A stretch of 64,000 nt of DNA from Arcicella aurantiaca (GTDB lineage Bacteria; Bacteroidota; Bacteroidia; Cytophagales; Spirosomataceae). Of the stretch, positions 27,221 to 37,100 are shown in pieces. The notes beneath the pieces are model-generated. The model saw only the letters and a list, made by a program, of their open reading frames with translations, was not told the origin of the DNA and did not search any database. The DNA is taken from assembly GCF_003148625.1 (NCBI RefSeq), contig NZ_QGGO01000009.1:62001-126000 (forward strand), given 5' to 3'. A program made the translations under genes and the position numbers. The stretch's first letter is position 1. The number at the start of each line of letters is the position of its first letter.

Positions 27221-27487
27221 TTAAGTGGTACTGATTGTTTTTGTAATTTTTTCCCAGAGGTCGTCAATTTCTTGATGTGATAATTGATTGATATGAAGAG
27301 TTGGATTTAATATTTTATGTCGAGCCATTTCGATGTCATGTACTTTTTCAGGATGTTTTTTTAGAAAAGACTCCCAAAAAAAGGAATATATTAAGTTGTT
27401 TGGCGATTGAATCCATTCTGAGAAATAAGCGTCCTGTGCAAAGTCTTCCGAACCATATTTTTCATATTTTTGAAAATCTAATGCCAC
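27221..27487 (-). CDS. Short FecR N-terminal-like protein, possible stand-alone anti-sigma
   Basis: This 88-residue protein starts at GTG (no nearby in-frame ATG). The text YGSEDFAQDAYFSEWIQSPN, then FFWESFLKKHPEK and a helix with QEIDDLWEKI, resembles the cytosolic N-terminal domain of Bacteroidetes FecR anti-sigma factors, the part that binds the sigma factor. The transmembrane helix and the periplasmic FecR domain are absent, and the stop is 48 bases before the SusC start, so there is no room for a lost remainder. It lies between an ECF sigma gene and an STN-less SusC. It may be a soluble anti-sigma or a decayed remnant; no motif proves either. Confidence 0.6.
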   Translation of the reverse strand: MALDFQKYEKYGSEDFAQDAYFSEWIQSPNNLIYSFFWESFLKKHPEKVHDIEMARHKILNPTLHINQLSHQEIDDLWEKITKTISTT

Positions 27488-27615
27488 CTTGTTTTTTTTG
27501 TGATTTTTTGAGTTTATTTTGGATTATAATGTTAAAAGTCTTGCTCGTTTTCTTTCTACTCAAATAATTGAAAGATTTTTTATATTTTATCGTAAAATAA
27601 TGATGTATTGTAGAT

Positions 27616-27649
27616 AAAAAAAGCCCGATTGTCTCCAATCGGGCTTTTT
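27616..27649 (-). terminator. Intrinsic terminator after the ECF sigma gene
   Basis: AAGCCCGATT and AATCGGGCTT form a 10-base GC-rich stem with a 6-base loop, with A-run and T-run on either side. It separates the sigma gene from the FecR-like/susC/susD unit, which then needs its own promoter, probably within 27488-27615. Confidence 0.88.
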
Positions 27650-27667
27650 AATGCAGTTTATATTTTT

Positions 27668-28249
27668 TTAAGCAAATGCTAATTTGTCTTGCGAAATATG
27701 TTCTTTTAAAATCTTTAATGCTCCAAATATCAAGTTATATACCGACTGCGGATTGATATTCATCGCATTTGAAATTTGGTCTGTATCCATATCTTGAAAA
27801 AATTTCAACGATACTGCTTCTCTTTGTCTTTTGGTTAAATATCTGAATGACTCACTAAGATTATCTGACAAAAGCTTTTCTTCTTCAAAAGCTACCAAAC
27901 GATGTTCATGCGAGCCAATAAAATCAGGATTTTCAAGATAATAAGCTTCATGATGTTGAGTATGACGCTGTTGAGTTTCCAAATGTCTCACCAACTTACG
28001 TTTTATTGAAGCCATTAAGTAGAAACGTACAGAAGTAGTTTCACCTAAATTTTGATGATTTTTCCAAAGCTCAACAAACAAATCGTGCAAGCAATCTTTA
28101 ATTAATTCACGGTCTGGAGTGATGCTCGTGCTATAGTTATAAAGAAGGTTCACATAGTTTTGATAAATCTGTGTAAAGGCTGCGTGATTCCCTCCTCTGA
28201 AGTCATTCCACATTTTAATATCATCACTATTTTTTGGGCTAATCAACAT
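27668..28249 (-). CDS. ECF RNA polymerase sigma factor
   Basis: This 193-residue protein has sigma-70 region 2 (AFTQIYQNYVNLLYNYSTSIT...IKDCLHDLFVELWKNHQNL, about 24-70) and region 4 (LTKRQREAVSLKFFQDMDTDQISNAMNINPQSVYNLIFGALKIL, about 138-182). There is no region 1 or 3, as expected of an ECF factor. In Bacteroidota such factors near susC genes switch on their transport operon when a cognate anti-sigma receives a signal. The likely target is the susCD unit just downstream; the likely partner is the 88-residue protein. Its upstream gap carries a tandem AAACGTTT palindrome. Confidence 0.93.
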   Translation of the reverse strand: MLISPKNSDDIKMWNDFRGGNHAAFTQIYQNYVNLLYNYSTSITPDRELIKDCLHDLFVELWKNHQNLGETTSVRFYLMASIKRKLVRHLETQQRHTQHHEAYYLENPDFIGSHEHRLVAFEEEKLLSDNLSESFRYLTKRQREAVSLKFFQDMDTDQISNAMNINPQSVYNLIFGALKILKEHISQDKLAFA

Positions 28250-28640
28250 AATCTTGTTATGGTTATAAAGTAATATATAAACTTCAATAATTGATATTTG
28301 TCATAAAGATATACCAAAAAAATATCACTATTCAAGGGTTTTATTGAATATTTTTCCGTAAACGTTTACGGAAACGTTTACAGTTCAAAAAAATAAAAAT
28401 ACGGGTAAGTACAGATAGGTGAAAAATTAATATTTTAGAAGTCAGTAAATTTTTAAGATGGCTTGCTTTTAAGGGTTTTGTGACAAAAATCTTTTACTAC
28501 TTATGGTCGCTTTGGTTTCGTTGAGTAATTCTTCTCATTCGTCACAAGCTTTCGTTGAAATCAGGATAATCCGATTGGATATTACTTTTTTACCTTTTAC
28601 TTTTAAAGAATTATTCATCACTACCAAAAATCAAATACCA
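28250..28640. other. Divergent intergenic region
   Basis: This spacer separates the ECF sigma gene from the amidohydrolase gene. Apart from the tandem AAACGTTT palindromes I see no gene or terminator. In-frame sequence extends upstream of the amidohydrolase start from 28503, but it lacks a signal-peptide character and is probably untranslated. Confidence 0.5.
28358..28381. promoter_or_regulatory. Tandem AAACGTTT palindromes (LacI/GalR-like operator)
   Basis: GTAAACGTTTAC (28358-28369) is a perfect 12-base palindrome; GGAAACGTTTAC (28370-28381) follows at once. A central CG in an A/T-rich palindrome is typical of LacI/GalR-family operators. The site lies between the divergent ECF sigma and amidohydrolase genes. 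No LacI-type gene is in the window. Confidence 0.5.
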
Positions 28641-31600
28641 ATGAAAAAACTGTTTATTGCATTACTCAATTTTTTACTGTTGAGTCCCATTATTCATGCA
28701 CAAACCCAAACCTTCCCTCGAAATGGGGTACAAGATGAAAGACTTGACTTGTACGCTTTCACCAACGCAACAATCATTACAGATGTAAATACCACGCTTG
28801 AAGGCGCAACACTTATTATTAGAGGTTCAATAATTGAGGCTGTCGGTAAGGGAATTGCTATTCCAAGCGGTGCAACTGTGGTTGACTTAAAAGGTAAACG
28901 AATTTATCCTGCCTTCGTAGAAGCATATTCAAATTATGGTGTTCCTGAATTGAAGCGTGAAGGAACAGGTGGATTTAGAGGAGAACCTCAAATGGAATCT
29001 AAAAAGAAAGGAGCTTACAATTGGAATCAGGCTGTTTTACCAGAAACTGATGCTGCCAGTTTATTTACTGTAAATACTCCTGCGGCAGAGGAACTTCGTA
29101 AAATTGGTTTTGGTGCAACTATTAGTCACGTACAAGATGGAATCGTGCGTGGAACTTCTGCTTTAGTTGCTCTTATTGATGGTCGTGACCAAGAAGCTTT
29201 AATCAAAAGTAAGGTTTCAGCTCATTATTCCTTATCAAAAGGAACTTCAACGCAAGACTATCCAAATTCTTTGATGGGTTCGGTTGCTTTGTTACGCCAG
29301 ACTTATTACGATGCTGATTGGTTTAAGAAAGCAAAAACAAAAACTGAATTTAATATTTCTTTAGATGCTTTTAATAGCAATCAAGGAATTCCGCAAGTTT
29401 TTGAAACGACCGATAAATTAGGTGTTTTACGTGCCAATAAAATCGGAAAAGAATTTGGTATTCAATATATCATTAAAGGAATGGGGGATGAATACCAACG
29501 TCTTGATGAAGTGAAGGCAATCGGTGCATCTTTAATTTTACCATTAAATTTCCCGACAACGCCTGACGTGGAAGACCCACATGATGCAAGTGTTGTTTCA
29601 TTAGCTGAAATGAAGCATTGGGAAATGGCACCAGCCAATGCAGGAATTTTGTCTAAAGCAGGAATCAATTTTGCTTTGACGAGTTCAAACCTAAAATCAA
29701 GAGCAGATTTCTTAGCGAATCTTCGTAAAGCAATAGAAAATGGTTTAGACGAAAAAACGGCTTTAGCTGCTTTGACTTCAACGCCCGCAACGATGATGAA
29801 AGTTGAGAATTTAGTTGGCTCTCTGAAAACGGGAATGTTAGCGAACTTCTTAATTACTTCGGATAACTTATTCAAAGACGGAAACGTGATTTACGAAAAC
29901 TGGGTAAAAGGAAGACGTTACGTTTTGTCAAATATGAACGTAAATGATATTCGTGGTAATTATGATTTGTCAGTTGGTAATAATTCAAAATTGAAATTGA
30001 ATATTACTGGAAAAGCTGATAAACCAGAATATCAAATTGTAGTGACAGATTCAGTAAAGGTTACGCCAAAAGTAACTCGCATCAATGATTTCTTAACAAT
30101 CCTTTTTAAACTTGATGCTAAGAAGGAAAAAGCTGATTCGAGAATTAGTGCATATTATGATGGAAAGAATATCAAAGGAGAAGGCATTGATGCTGATGGA
30201 AAACCTTTTACATTATTAGCAACTTTTAAAGAAGCTGTAAAAGAAACTCCTGCAAAACTTGATACCGCAAAAAAAGCGAAAATTGAAATCGGAAAAATTC
30301 TTTATCCTTTCAATGGATACGGTAGCGAAGAGAAACCAAAAGCAGAAACTATTTTAGTGAAAAATGCAACGGTTTGGACGAATGAGTCGGTAGGAGTTAT
30401 TCAGAATACTGACGTTTTAATTTCAAACGGTAAAATTGCTCAAGTAGGTAAAAACTTGCCAAGTACAGGAGCAAAAGTTATTGATGGAACGGGAAAACAT
30501 TTAACAAACGGAATTTTTGATGAACACTCGCACATTGCACTTTTTGCGGTTAACGAAGGAACGCAGTCGGTTTCGGCGGAGGTGAGAATGGAAGACGTTG
30601 TCAATTCAGAAGATGTAAATATTTATCGTCAGTTAGCAGGTGGTGTAACGTCTTCTCAATTATTGCATGGTTCAGCCAATAGTATCGGTGGACAATCGGC
30701 AGTGATTAAATTGAAATGGGGTGAAGCTCCAGATGCGTTGAAAATTCAGAACATGGAAGGCTTCATTAAATTTGCTTTAGGTGAAAACGTAAAACAAGCC
30801 AACTGGGGCGACCGTGCAAGAGTTCGTTTTCCACAAACTCGTATGGGCGTTGAGCAAGTAATGATGGATGCTTTCTTGAGAGCAAAGGAATATGAAAAAG
30901 CCATGAAAAATACAACGGGTCTTCCTGTTAAACGTGATTTAGAATTAGATGCTTTAGTTGAGATTTTGAATAAAAAACGTTTTATCACTTGTCACTCTTA
31001 CGTACAGTCTGAAATTAATATGTTATTGAAAGTAGCTGATTCGGTTGGTTTCAAAGTAAATACATTTACACACATTTTAGAAGGCTATAAAGTAGCCGAT
31101 AAAATGAAAGCACACGGAGCAAACGGTTCAACATTCTCTGATTGGTGGGCATATAAAATGGAAGTAAAAGAAGCGATTCCTTTCAATGCAGCCTTGATGA
31201 CAAAAGTAGGGGTGAACACTTCAATCAATTCTGATGATGCAGAAATGGCTCGCCGTCTAAATCAAGAGGCTGCCAAAACGGTTATGTACGGAGGAATGAC
31301 TGAAGAAGAAGCTTGGAAAATGGTAACGTTGAACCCTGCCAAAATGATGCACTTGGATAATCGTTTGGGAAGTATTAAAGTTGGCAAAGATGCAGACGTT
31401 GTACTTTGGAATAATAATCCATTGTCGGTTTATGCAAAACCAGAGAAAGTTGTTATTGACGGTGCAGTCTATTTTGACATTGAAAAAGACAAAGTTTTAC
31501 GTGCCAATATTGCCACAGAACGTAGCCGTATTATTCAAAAAATGTTAGCTTCAAAAGCAGGAGGAGCCGCAACTGTAAAACCAGAAGCGAAGAAACCAAG

Positions 31601-31667
31601 ACAAATGTACTGTAATTCAGAAGGTGATATTTTTGCGGAAGAAACTCATACTGAGCATAACGATTAA
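28641..31667 (+). CDS. Secreted double amidohydrolase-family protein, one active half
   Basis: The ATG at 28641 gives a clean signal peptide (MKKLFIALLNFLLLSPIIHAQ); an in-frame extension to 28503 exists but would bury it. The 1,008-residue product has two amidohydrolase domains. The N-half has the domain edges (VVDLKGKRIYPAFVEAYSNYG; STPATMMKVENLVGSLKTGMLANFLI) but no HxH metal motif. The C-half has H629 and H631 in DEHSHI, H785 in CHSYV, H811 in THILEG and D865 in NSDDAEM, a full metal-ligand set as in imidazolonepropionase-like or secreted dipeptidase-type amidohydrolases. Substrate unknown. It ends at 31667 and a second amidohydrolase-like gene follows on the same strand. Confidence 0.87.
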   Translation: MKKLFIALLNFLLLSPIIHAQTQTFPRNGVQDERLDLYAFTNATIITDVNTTLEGATLIIRGSIIEAVGKGIAIPSGATVVDLKGKRIYPAFVEAYSNYGVPELKREGTGGFRGEPQMESKKKGAYNWNQAVLPETDAASLFTVNTPAAEELRKIGFGATISHVQDGIVRGTSALVALIDGRDQEALIKSKVSAHYSLSKGTSTQDYPNSLMGSVALLRQTYYDADWFKKAKTKTEFNISLDAFNSNQGIPQVFETTDKLGVLRANKIGKEFGIQYIIKGMGDEYQRLDEVKAIGASLILPLNFPTTPDVEDPHDASVVSLAEMKHWEMAPANAGILSKAGINFALTSSNLKSRADFLANLRKAIENGLDEKTALAALTSTPATMMKVENLVGSLKTGMLANFLITSDNLFKDGNVIYENWVKGRRYVLSNMNVNDIRGNYDLSVGNNSKLKLNITGKADKPEYQIVVTDSVKVTPKVTRINDFLTILFKLDAKKEKADSRISAYYDGKNIKGEGIDADGKPFTLLATFKEAVKETPAKLDTAKKAKIEIGKILYPFNGYGSEEKPKAETILVKNATVWTNESVGVIQNTDVLISNGKIAQVGKNLPSTGAKVIDGTGKHLTNGIFDEHSHIALFAVNEGTQSVSAEVRMEDVVNSEDVNIYRQLAGGVTSSQLLHGSANSIGGQSAVIKLKWGEAPDALKIQNMEGFIKFALGENVKQANWGDRARVRFPQTRMGVEQVMMDAFLRAKEYEKAMKNTTGLPVKRDLELDALVEILNKKRFITCHSYVQSEINMLLKVADSVGFKVNTFTHILEGYKVADKMKAHGANGSTFSDWWAYKMEVKEAIPFNAALMTKVGVNTSINSDDAEMARRLNQEAAKTVMYGGMTEEEAWKMVTLNPAKMMHLDNRLGSIKVGKDADVVLWNNNPLSVYAKPEKVVIDGAVYFDIEKDKVLRANIATERSRIIQKMLASKAGGAATVKPEAKKPRQMYCNSEGDIFAEETHTEHND

Positions 31668-31673
31668 ATGATG

Positions 31674-31735
31674 GTAGAGGCGAATAGCATTCGCCTTTGG
31701 TTTAGATTCTTTGGGCGAATTCTATTCGCTCCTAC
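31674..31735. repeat. GTAGgggCGAATAG...ATTCGCC inverted repeat
   Basis: Arms of about 23 bases, 31674-31696 and 31713-31735, pair with three mismatches. The repeat lies between the two amidohydrolase genes and includes GGCGAATAGCATTCGCC, itself nearly palindromic. This argues that translation of the next gene starts after it. Confidence 0.75.
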
Positions 31736-31754
31736 AAAATTATCCAACAGAAAA

Positions 31755-33059
31755 ATGAAAAACTTAAAATACATATATATAGCTGTATTCGTATTTATCT
31801 CGAATACTATTTTTGCCCAAAACCAAGCGGCAGGTAGTCCACAAACAAAAGCCATTGCTTTGGTGGGTGCTACCATTCATACTGCTACGGGACAAGTTAT
31901 TGAAAATGGCGTTATTGTCTTTAATAAAGGAATAATCACAGCAATTGGGGGTGTTGGTACGGCTTATGATAAAGTCAATACTGAAACGATTGATGTGGCA
32001 GGAAAAAGGATTTATCCCGGATTAATTTCACCCGTGAATAGTTTAGGTTTAGTAGAAATTGAAGCCGTTCGTGCTACCAATGATTTAAGCGAAATCGGAG
32101 GGATTAATCCTCACGTAAGGTCTTTGATTGCTTACAATACAGATTCAGAATTGATTCCGACCGTAAGAAGTAATGGAATTTTAATTACTCAGCCAACGCC
32201 ACAAGGGGAAATTATTGGCGGAATGTCGTCGGTAATGCAAATGGATGGTTGGAACTGGGAAGATGCCGTTTTGAAAAAAGATGATGGTATTCACTTAAAT
32301 TGGATTGGTTATTTCAAGCGTGAATTTGATTTTGCCACAGGTACTGCCAGCACCAAAAGAAATGATAAACGTGATGATATGGTGCGTGAATTAGACAAAA
32401 CTTTCAATGATGCCATTGCTTATGCACAAGTGAAAAATCCTGCAACAATTAATGTAAAATTGGAAGCAATGAAAGGGCTTTTTGATGGTACTAAAAACCT
32501 TTATATTAGTGCTGATTATGGTAAAGAAATCATTGAAGCAGTGCAATTTGCGAAGTCGAAGGGAGTAAAGAACATTGTAATTATTGGAGCAGAAGAAGCT
32601 CTTTTAGCCGCAGATTTCTTAAAGGAAAATAACGTTTCTGTTATTGTAAGTTCAACGCATCGTTTGCCAAATAATGCCGATGATGATACTGACATCGCTT
32701 ATAAATTGCCATATTTACTGTCTCAAAAAGGTATTTTAGTGGGTTTGGCTTATGTAGGTTTAAACTGGAGAACTCGTAATTTACCATTTTTAGCAGGTAC
32801 AGTAGCAGGTCACGGAATGAGCAAAGAACAAGCATTACAATTGATTACTGCTAATAATGCTAAAATTTTAGGCATAGATAAAATGGTGGGTACACTTGAA
32901 ATTGGCAAACACGCAACACTAATTGTGTCAGCGGGAGATGCCTTAGATATGCGTACAGCTAAAATTGAACAGGCATTTATCCAAGGTCGTAAAGTAGATT
33001 TGGACGATAAACAAAAAAGATTGTATCGTAAATATTCGGAGAAATACGGAACGAAATAA
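31755..33059 (+). CDS. Secreted amidohydrolase-like protein lacking metal ligands
   Basis: I choose the ATG at 31755, which gives a signal peptide (MKNLKYIYIAVFVFISNTIFAQ) and a 434-residue product; longer in-frame sequence from 31668 only translates the palindromic repeat. The amidohydrolase beta-sandwich edges are clear (ALVGATIHTATGQVIENGVI; ITANNAKILGIDKMVGTLEIGKHATLIV), but the HxH motif is replaced by YPGLISPVNSLGL and no later His/Asp ligand set stands out. It resembles the N-half of the preceding protein. It may be a non-catalytic partner of the active upstream domain, in the periplasm. Confidence 0.82.
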   Translation: MKNLKYIYIAVFVFISNTIFAQNQAAGSPQTKAIALVGATIHTATGQVIENGVIVFNKGIITAIGGVGTAYDKVNTETIDVAGKRIYPGLISPVNSLGLVEIEAVRATNDLSEIGGINPHVRSLIAYNTDSELIPTVRSNGILITQPTPQGEIIGGMSSVMQMDGWNWEDAVLKKDDGIHLNWIGYFKREFDFATGTASTKRNDKRDDMVRELDKTFNDAIAYAQVKNPATINVKLEAMKGLFDGTKNLYISADYGKEIIEAVQFAKSKGVKNIVIIGAEEALLAADFLKENNVSVIVSSTHRLPNNADDDTDIAYKLPYLLSQKGILVGLAYVGLNWRTRNLPFLAGTVAGHGMSKEQALQLITANNAKILGIDKMVGTLEIGKHATLIVSAGDALDMRTAKIEQAFIQGRKVDLDDKQKRLYRKYSEKYGTK

Positions 33060-33084
33060 TAATTGATTGGTACATATTAAGTAA

Positions 33085-33132
33085 AAAAAGCCAACTTTTT
33101 GATGTGAAATATCATTAAAAAGTTGGCTTTTT
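33085..33132 (+). terminator. Intrinsic terminator after the amidohydrolase pair
   Basis: AAAAAGCCAACTTTTT and AAAAAGTTGGCTTTTT are perfect 16-base arms around a 16-base loop. It ends the 28641-33059 unit. Confidence 0.9.
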
Positions 33133-33467
33133 CTATTAAATAACTTTCAAAGAGTAGCATTTTAGGATTACTCAACTTTTCAATAACTTCTATAATTCCT
33201 TCTATATTCTCTTTACAATTGCCAAGTATGGGGCTTGTGGTATGATATTTGAAACAATCATCTAAACCAATAAAAGTATTCCTTTTTCTTTATTCTTTAA
33301 ATGATGTTGTATAAAACAATAGGATAAAAAGAAGAATATTGAGCCTTTTTGAATATAGTTTATTGGTTCGGCACGTAATTTGTACCATAAAATGGTATAT
33401 AAAAGTTCTTTATATATTTAATCTTTTCCGCTAAAAGGATTATGTATTCAAATTGAGATGACTGACT

Positions 33468-33489
33468 GTCCAAGACAATTGGACTTTTT
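33468..33489 (+). terminator. Small terminator-like hairpin
   Basis: GTCCAA and TTGGAC flank a 5-base loop, followed by TTTTT. The stem is short, so activity is uncertain. Confidence 0.45.
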
Positions 33490-33493
33490 ATAG

Positions 33494-33566
33494 AATCCTC
33501 ATGAAATCATATCTCGGCAAAGATTTAACTGGTGTCGGCGTGATTTTATGAGGATTTATTTTTTTA
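33494..33566 (+). terminator. Long-stem terminator-like or structured RNA element
   Basis: AATCCTCATGAAATCA (33494-33509) pairs with TGATTTTATGAGGATT (33541-33556) with one mismatch, enclosing a 31-base loop; TATTTTTTTAC follows. The large loop is unusual for a plain terminator and would suit a small RNA. Confidence 0.5.
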
Positions 33567-33852
33567 CGCACACCAATATTTAACCATTGATTTATATCCC
33601 AACAGCCCAAGTAATTAAACATTTATAAGTTCGGTACTTAATATTATTAATCTCCGAAACAAATTTTCTAAGTAGAATTTATTATTTGAAATTTTCAAAG
33701 CCTTTCGGGGCTTAGTTATATCCTATTGTCTTTTTTCGACGATTCTATCATATTTTTAAAATTAAATTACAATGAGTAAAACAACTACCGCCATAGTTGA
33801 TTCTCGTGGGAAAATTGCATTACGTTTTTTATCCTACAATGAATTAGATACC

Positions 33853-33914
33853 AACACACAAACACAAGACACCGTATTGAGGAGTCTTGAATTTGTGTGT
33901 TTTTTTTATTTTTT
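33853..33914 (+). terminator. Strong terminator hairpin in the leader of the giant gene
   Basis: AACACACAAACACAAGAC (33853-33870) and GTCTTGAATTTGTGTGTT (33884-33901) form an 18-base stem with two mismatches, then a long T-rich run to 33914. It lies about 260 bases before the giant gene's start and may act as an attenuator or end a short leader RNA. Confidence 0.7.
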
Positions 33915-34171
33915 GCCTTGGTATTATTTATTACAATCCTTACAAAGAACACAACTGTTTGACATTGTACAGAGCTTTAATAGCCTATTGAGAGGTCAAA
34001 AACATCGCCTCAGAAGCTGTATAAGAGTTCTATTTCAGCTACACCTTACAGGTTTTAGTACAGGTTAGGAATATTTTCTTTGTTTTAATTCTGCGAAACC
34101 ATTGTCAGGATGTAAGTGTCTGATAATGAGATTTTTAAATAGTATTTGTATTAAAATTTAATAATTGAGCT

Positions 34172-37100
34172 ATGAGAAAGACTCTTTTACTCATTTTTGC
34201 CACCGTTCTGACCATCATTCAAGCATTTCCGAATAGTTCGGATAATGGTCAAACTCCTGTGCCTAAGCAAGGATGGCAAAACGAACAAATTCAGCGAGTT
34301 GTACAAGCACAGAGTAGTTTGTGTTCTGTACAAACATCACAAACCAGTCAGCACAGTAGTGGAGCTACCAACAGACAAACTACGGTTTTGTTTGCCATGG
34401 GAGTTTTACTGTTGATGGTTTTAGGACGATTAAAGTATCGTTCATTTTCAATTGGCATTCGTCGGGCATCATTATTAACGATGATGATGGCTGCTGGACT
34501 TGGTAGTATTAGCGTTTATGGTCAAGCAAGTTATAATGCAAGTTTGACTTGCGTTGCCAGTACGCATAATGCACAGGCTTTGACCAAAGCTACTACCAAT
34601 TATACAAATCTAACTGCACAAAATTATGCAGGTACACAAGCTACGGGTACAGTCATTACCGAGTCTTGGAAAGTAAAAGCCGATGCCAATGGGCAGTTGG
34701 GCTTTTTTCATGGAATACAAACTTTGGCAGGTTTTTTTAGTGGACAAACTTGCTTAGATAATACTTCAAACTCTCGTCAATTTGCTTTGTATTCTTATAC
34801 AGGTAATGTTTGTTCAGGAACAGCAATTGCTCCAACAACAACCAACGGTGGAGTTGCACATGGAGGTAGTGAATCAAACTCTCTCAATCCCGAATGGTTG
34901 ACCCTTACACCTAATGGAGATTATGTCGTAATCGTAAAAACCACCGTAGGTTCAAGTTGTTCAGACCTTAATGCAACCTATGGAGGGTATTATGGGAATG
35001 TAGTTCCAATTTCACCTTGTAAATGTGGGGATAATCTTAATTGTGGACTAAATACTTATACAACTGAATCAAGTGCCTTTTCAGCTTATGATGCACAATC
35101 AGCTACAAAATTTGATGTTAGAAGCTATGATTTAAGTCATTCTATAACTCATTCCTATCCATTTTGTGTTGATTATACGACTGGTGCTACTGAGACTCGT
35201 ATAGGTGTAAGACAATTGGTTGAATTTACAAGTACTTGTAATACAGGTTTTGCAAGAACGTATGCACTTACGCCTAAATCGGATTGTAATTTACCAGTCA
35301 CTAATTTAGGTGCTAATATAACTGGCGGTACAAGAGGATTTAATTATTACACTGTTTCTCCTAATACGGCTTATAGAGCATGTGCAACTGTTACAACAAA
35401 TCCTTGTTCTAATCTTTCTGCTGGTGAATCAGCTCCAGAATATCTTACATCAACTTTTTATGTTTATAATGCAACGCCTCCACCTGCATCATTCACATTT
35501 AATTGTGGTACTGCTTCGACAACAGGAACTTTTGCTGCAAGTGGTACAGGTGGGCAAACAGGAACACTTACAGTTCCCATCACTGGTGCAACTGCTGGGT
35601 CAGCGGTATTTAATGTAAGCGGAACTGGTTTTACAGGTACATTAGCCGTAAACTTAACTGCTGGACAAACATCAGTTGTTATTCCAATTACTTTTGATGG
35701 TAGTGGCTCGTTTGGAAGTAGAACTTTAACGATAACAGCTTCAGTTGGAAATGCAACTGGTTCTTGTACTAAAAGTGTTTTTGTAACGGGTGTTCCAACA
35801 GGTACTCCGGGATGTGTAACAACCAACCTTACTGCATGGTTTAAAGCTAATGATTTGTCAGGTGCTGATGGAAGTGCTGTTTCATCTTGGTCGAACGGAG
35901 CATTAAATGGCTATGATATTACGCAAGGTAATGCTTCTTATCAGCCTAAACTCTATAATACTGATGCTACAAAATTGATAAACTTCAACCCTGTATTAGA
36001 ATTTGATGGTTCTAATGACTATTTGCGTAACCTTACGCCATTGATGTCAAGTACAACACCATATACTTTCTTGGGTGTCAATACCGACGAAGCGGCAGAT
36101 TTAGGTTATCGAGCATTTTTCAGTTCAGAACAGTACGTTGACCATTTTATTCTTTATAAACAAAATGGTGCAACAGCTGATAACGGTTGGACTCCTTATG
36201 CTATCGGTGGTGTACCTGATAGAGGAACTTTTGGGAAGGGAACAAAATACTCAATAGATGGAGGTTCAAATGGCTACTGGAATGGTACAAACTTTACGAG
36301 CGATGCTTCTGTAAAAGTTGTTCAACCTTCTATCGTAGGTATGAGTGGCGATAATGTCTTGGGAGCTGCCAGTCATCCAAATTTCTTTACATGGGCAGAT
36401 GGCTATAAGGGTAATCCCGGTAACTGGTCGCCAACGGGTGAAGGCTCTGCTCTGTATCAAAGTTATTTATTCAAATCTTTTGCTATTGGTGCTGATATGT
36501 CAAGTGCTGATGCAGCTTTTGAATTTTGGAAAGGACGTATTCCTGAAATTGTAGCTTATAGCCGTCAATTGACCGATGCCGAAATGGCAAAGGTGAATAC
36601 CTATTTTGCTATAAAATATGGTACAACCTTAGGACAAGGAAATGGTAGTGTTGCTAAAAACGGAAATAATTATAATTATGTAAAAGGTGATGGTGCCATA
36701 ATTTGGGATGCCACCGCTAATACTACTTATAAATTCGATATTTTTGGTATTGGTAGAGATGATTGCCAAGGTTTAGACCAAAAGCAATCAAAATCAGTAA
36801 ATGTTGGCTTTACGCCGATTATTTCTACGACAGGTTTTGCCGCTACTAATACTGCTAATGCTACCAACTTTACGGCTGATAAATCTTTTGAAGTATCAGG
36901 CTCAGACGGTACTGCAAGTGTTTTCGGAACACCATTTGTTTTCGGAACTATGAATAACCGTATCACTCGTGTCTGGAAAATCCAAGAAACGGGTACCGTC
37001 GGAACGGTCAAAGTTGCTATTGAAAAATCGAATATTCCTGGTAATGCTACTCAGGTTAATTTACTTCGTAGTACAGATGCTACTTTTGATGGTTCGGATA

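Larger units (their letters stand above)
33133..34171. other. Gene-poor leader region before the giant surface protein
   Basis: About 1 kb with no convincing gene. A 98-codon open frame at 33772-34068 has low-complexity, Phe/Leu-rich content after residue 40 and runs through a terminator hairpin, so I do not accept it as a protein. The region holds three terminator-like hairpins (33468, 33494, 33853). It could produce small RNAs or carry long-leader control of the downstream gene. Confidence 0.5.

Noticed and set aside
27301-27567. Plus-strand open frame of 88 codons opposite the FecR-like gene
   Set aside because: It is antisense to a gene with recognisable family resemblance and shows no motif or start context.
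28503-28640. N-terminal extension of the amidohydrolase
   Set aside because: The extension would place 46 residues ahead of a clean signal peptide starting at 28641.
31668-31754. N-terminal extension of the second amidohydrolase-like protein
   Set aside because: It translates the GGCGAATAG palindromic repeat; a signal peptide begins at 31755.
33772-34068. 98-codon open frame before the giant gene
   Set aside because: It runs through a strong terminator hairpin and a T-run, and the second half is low-complexity. I treat it as leader sequence, although a short leader peptide cannot be excluded.
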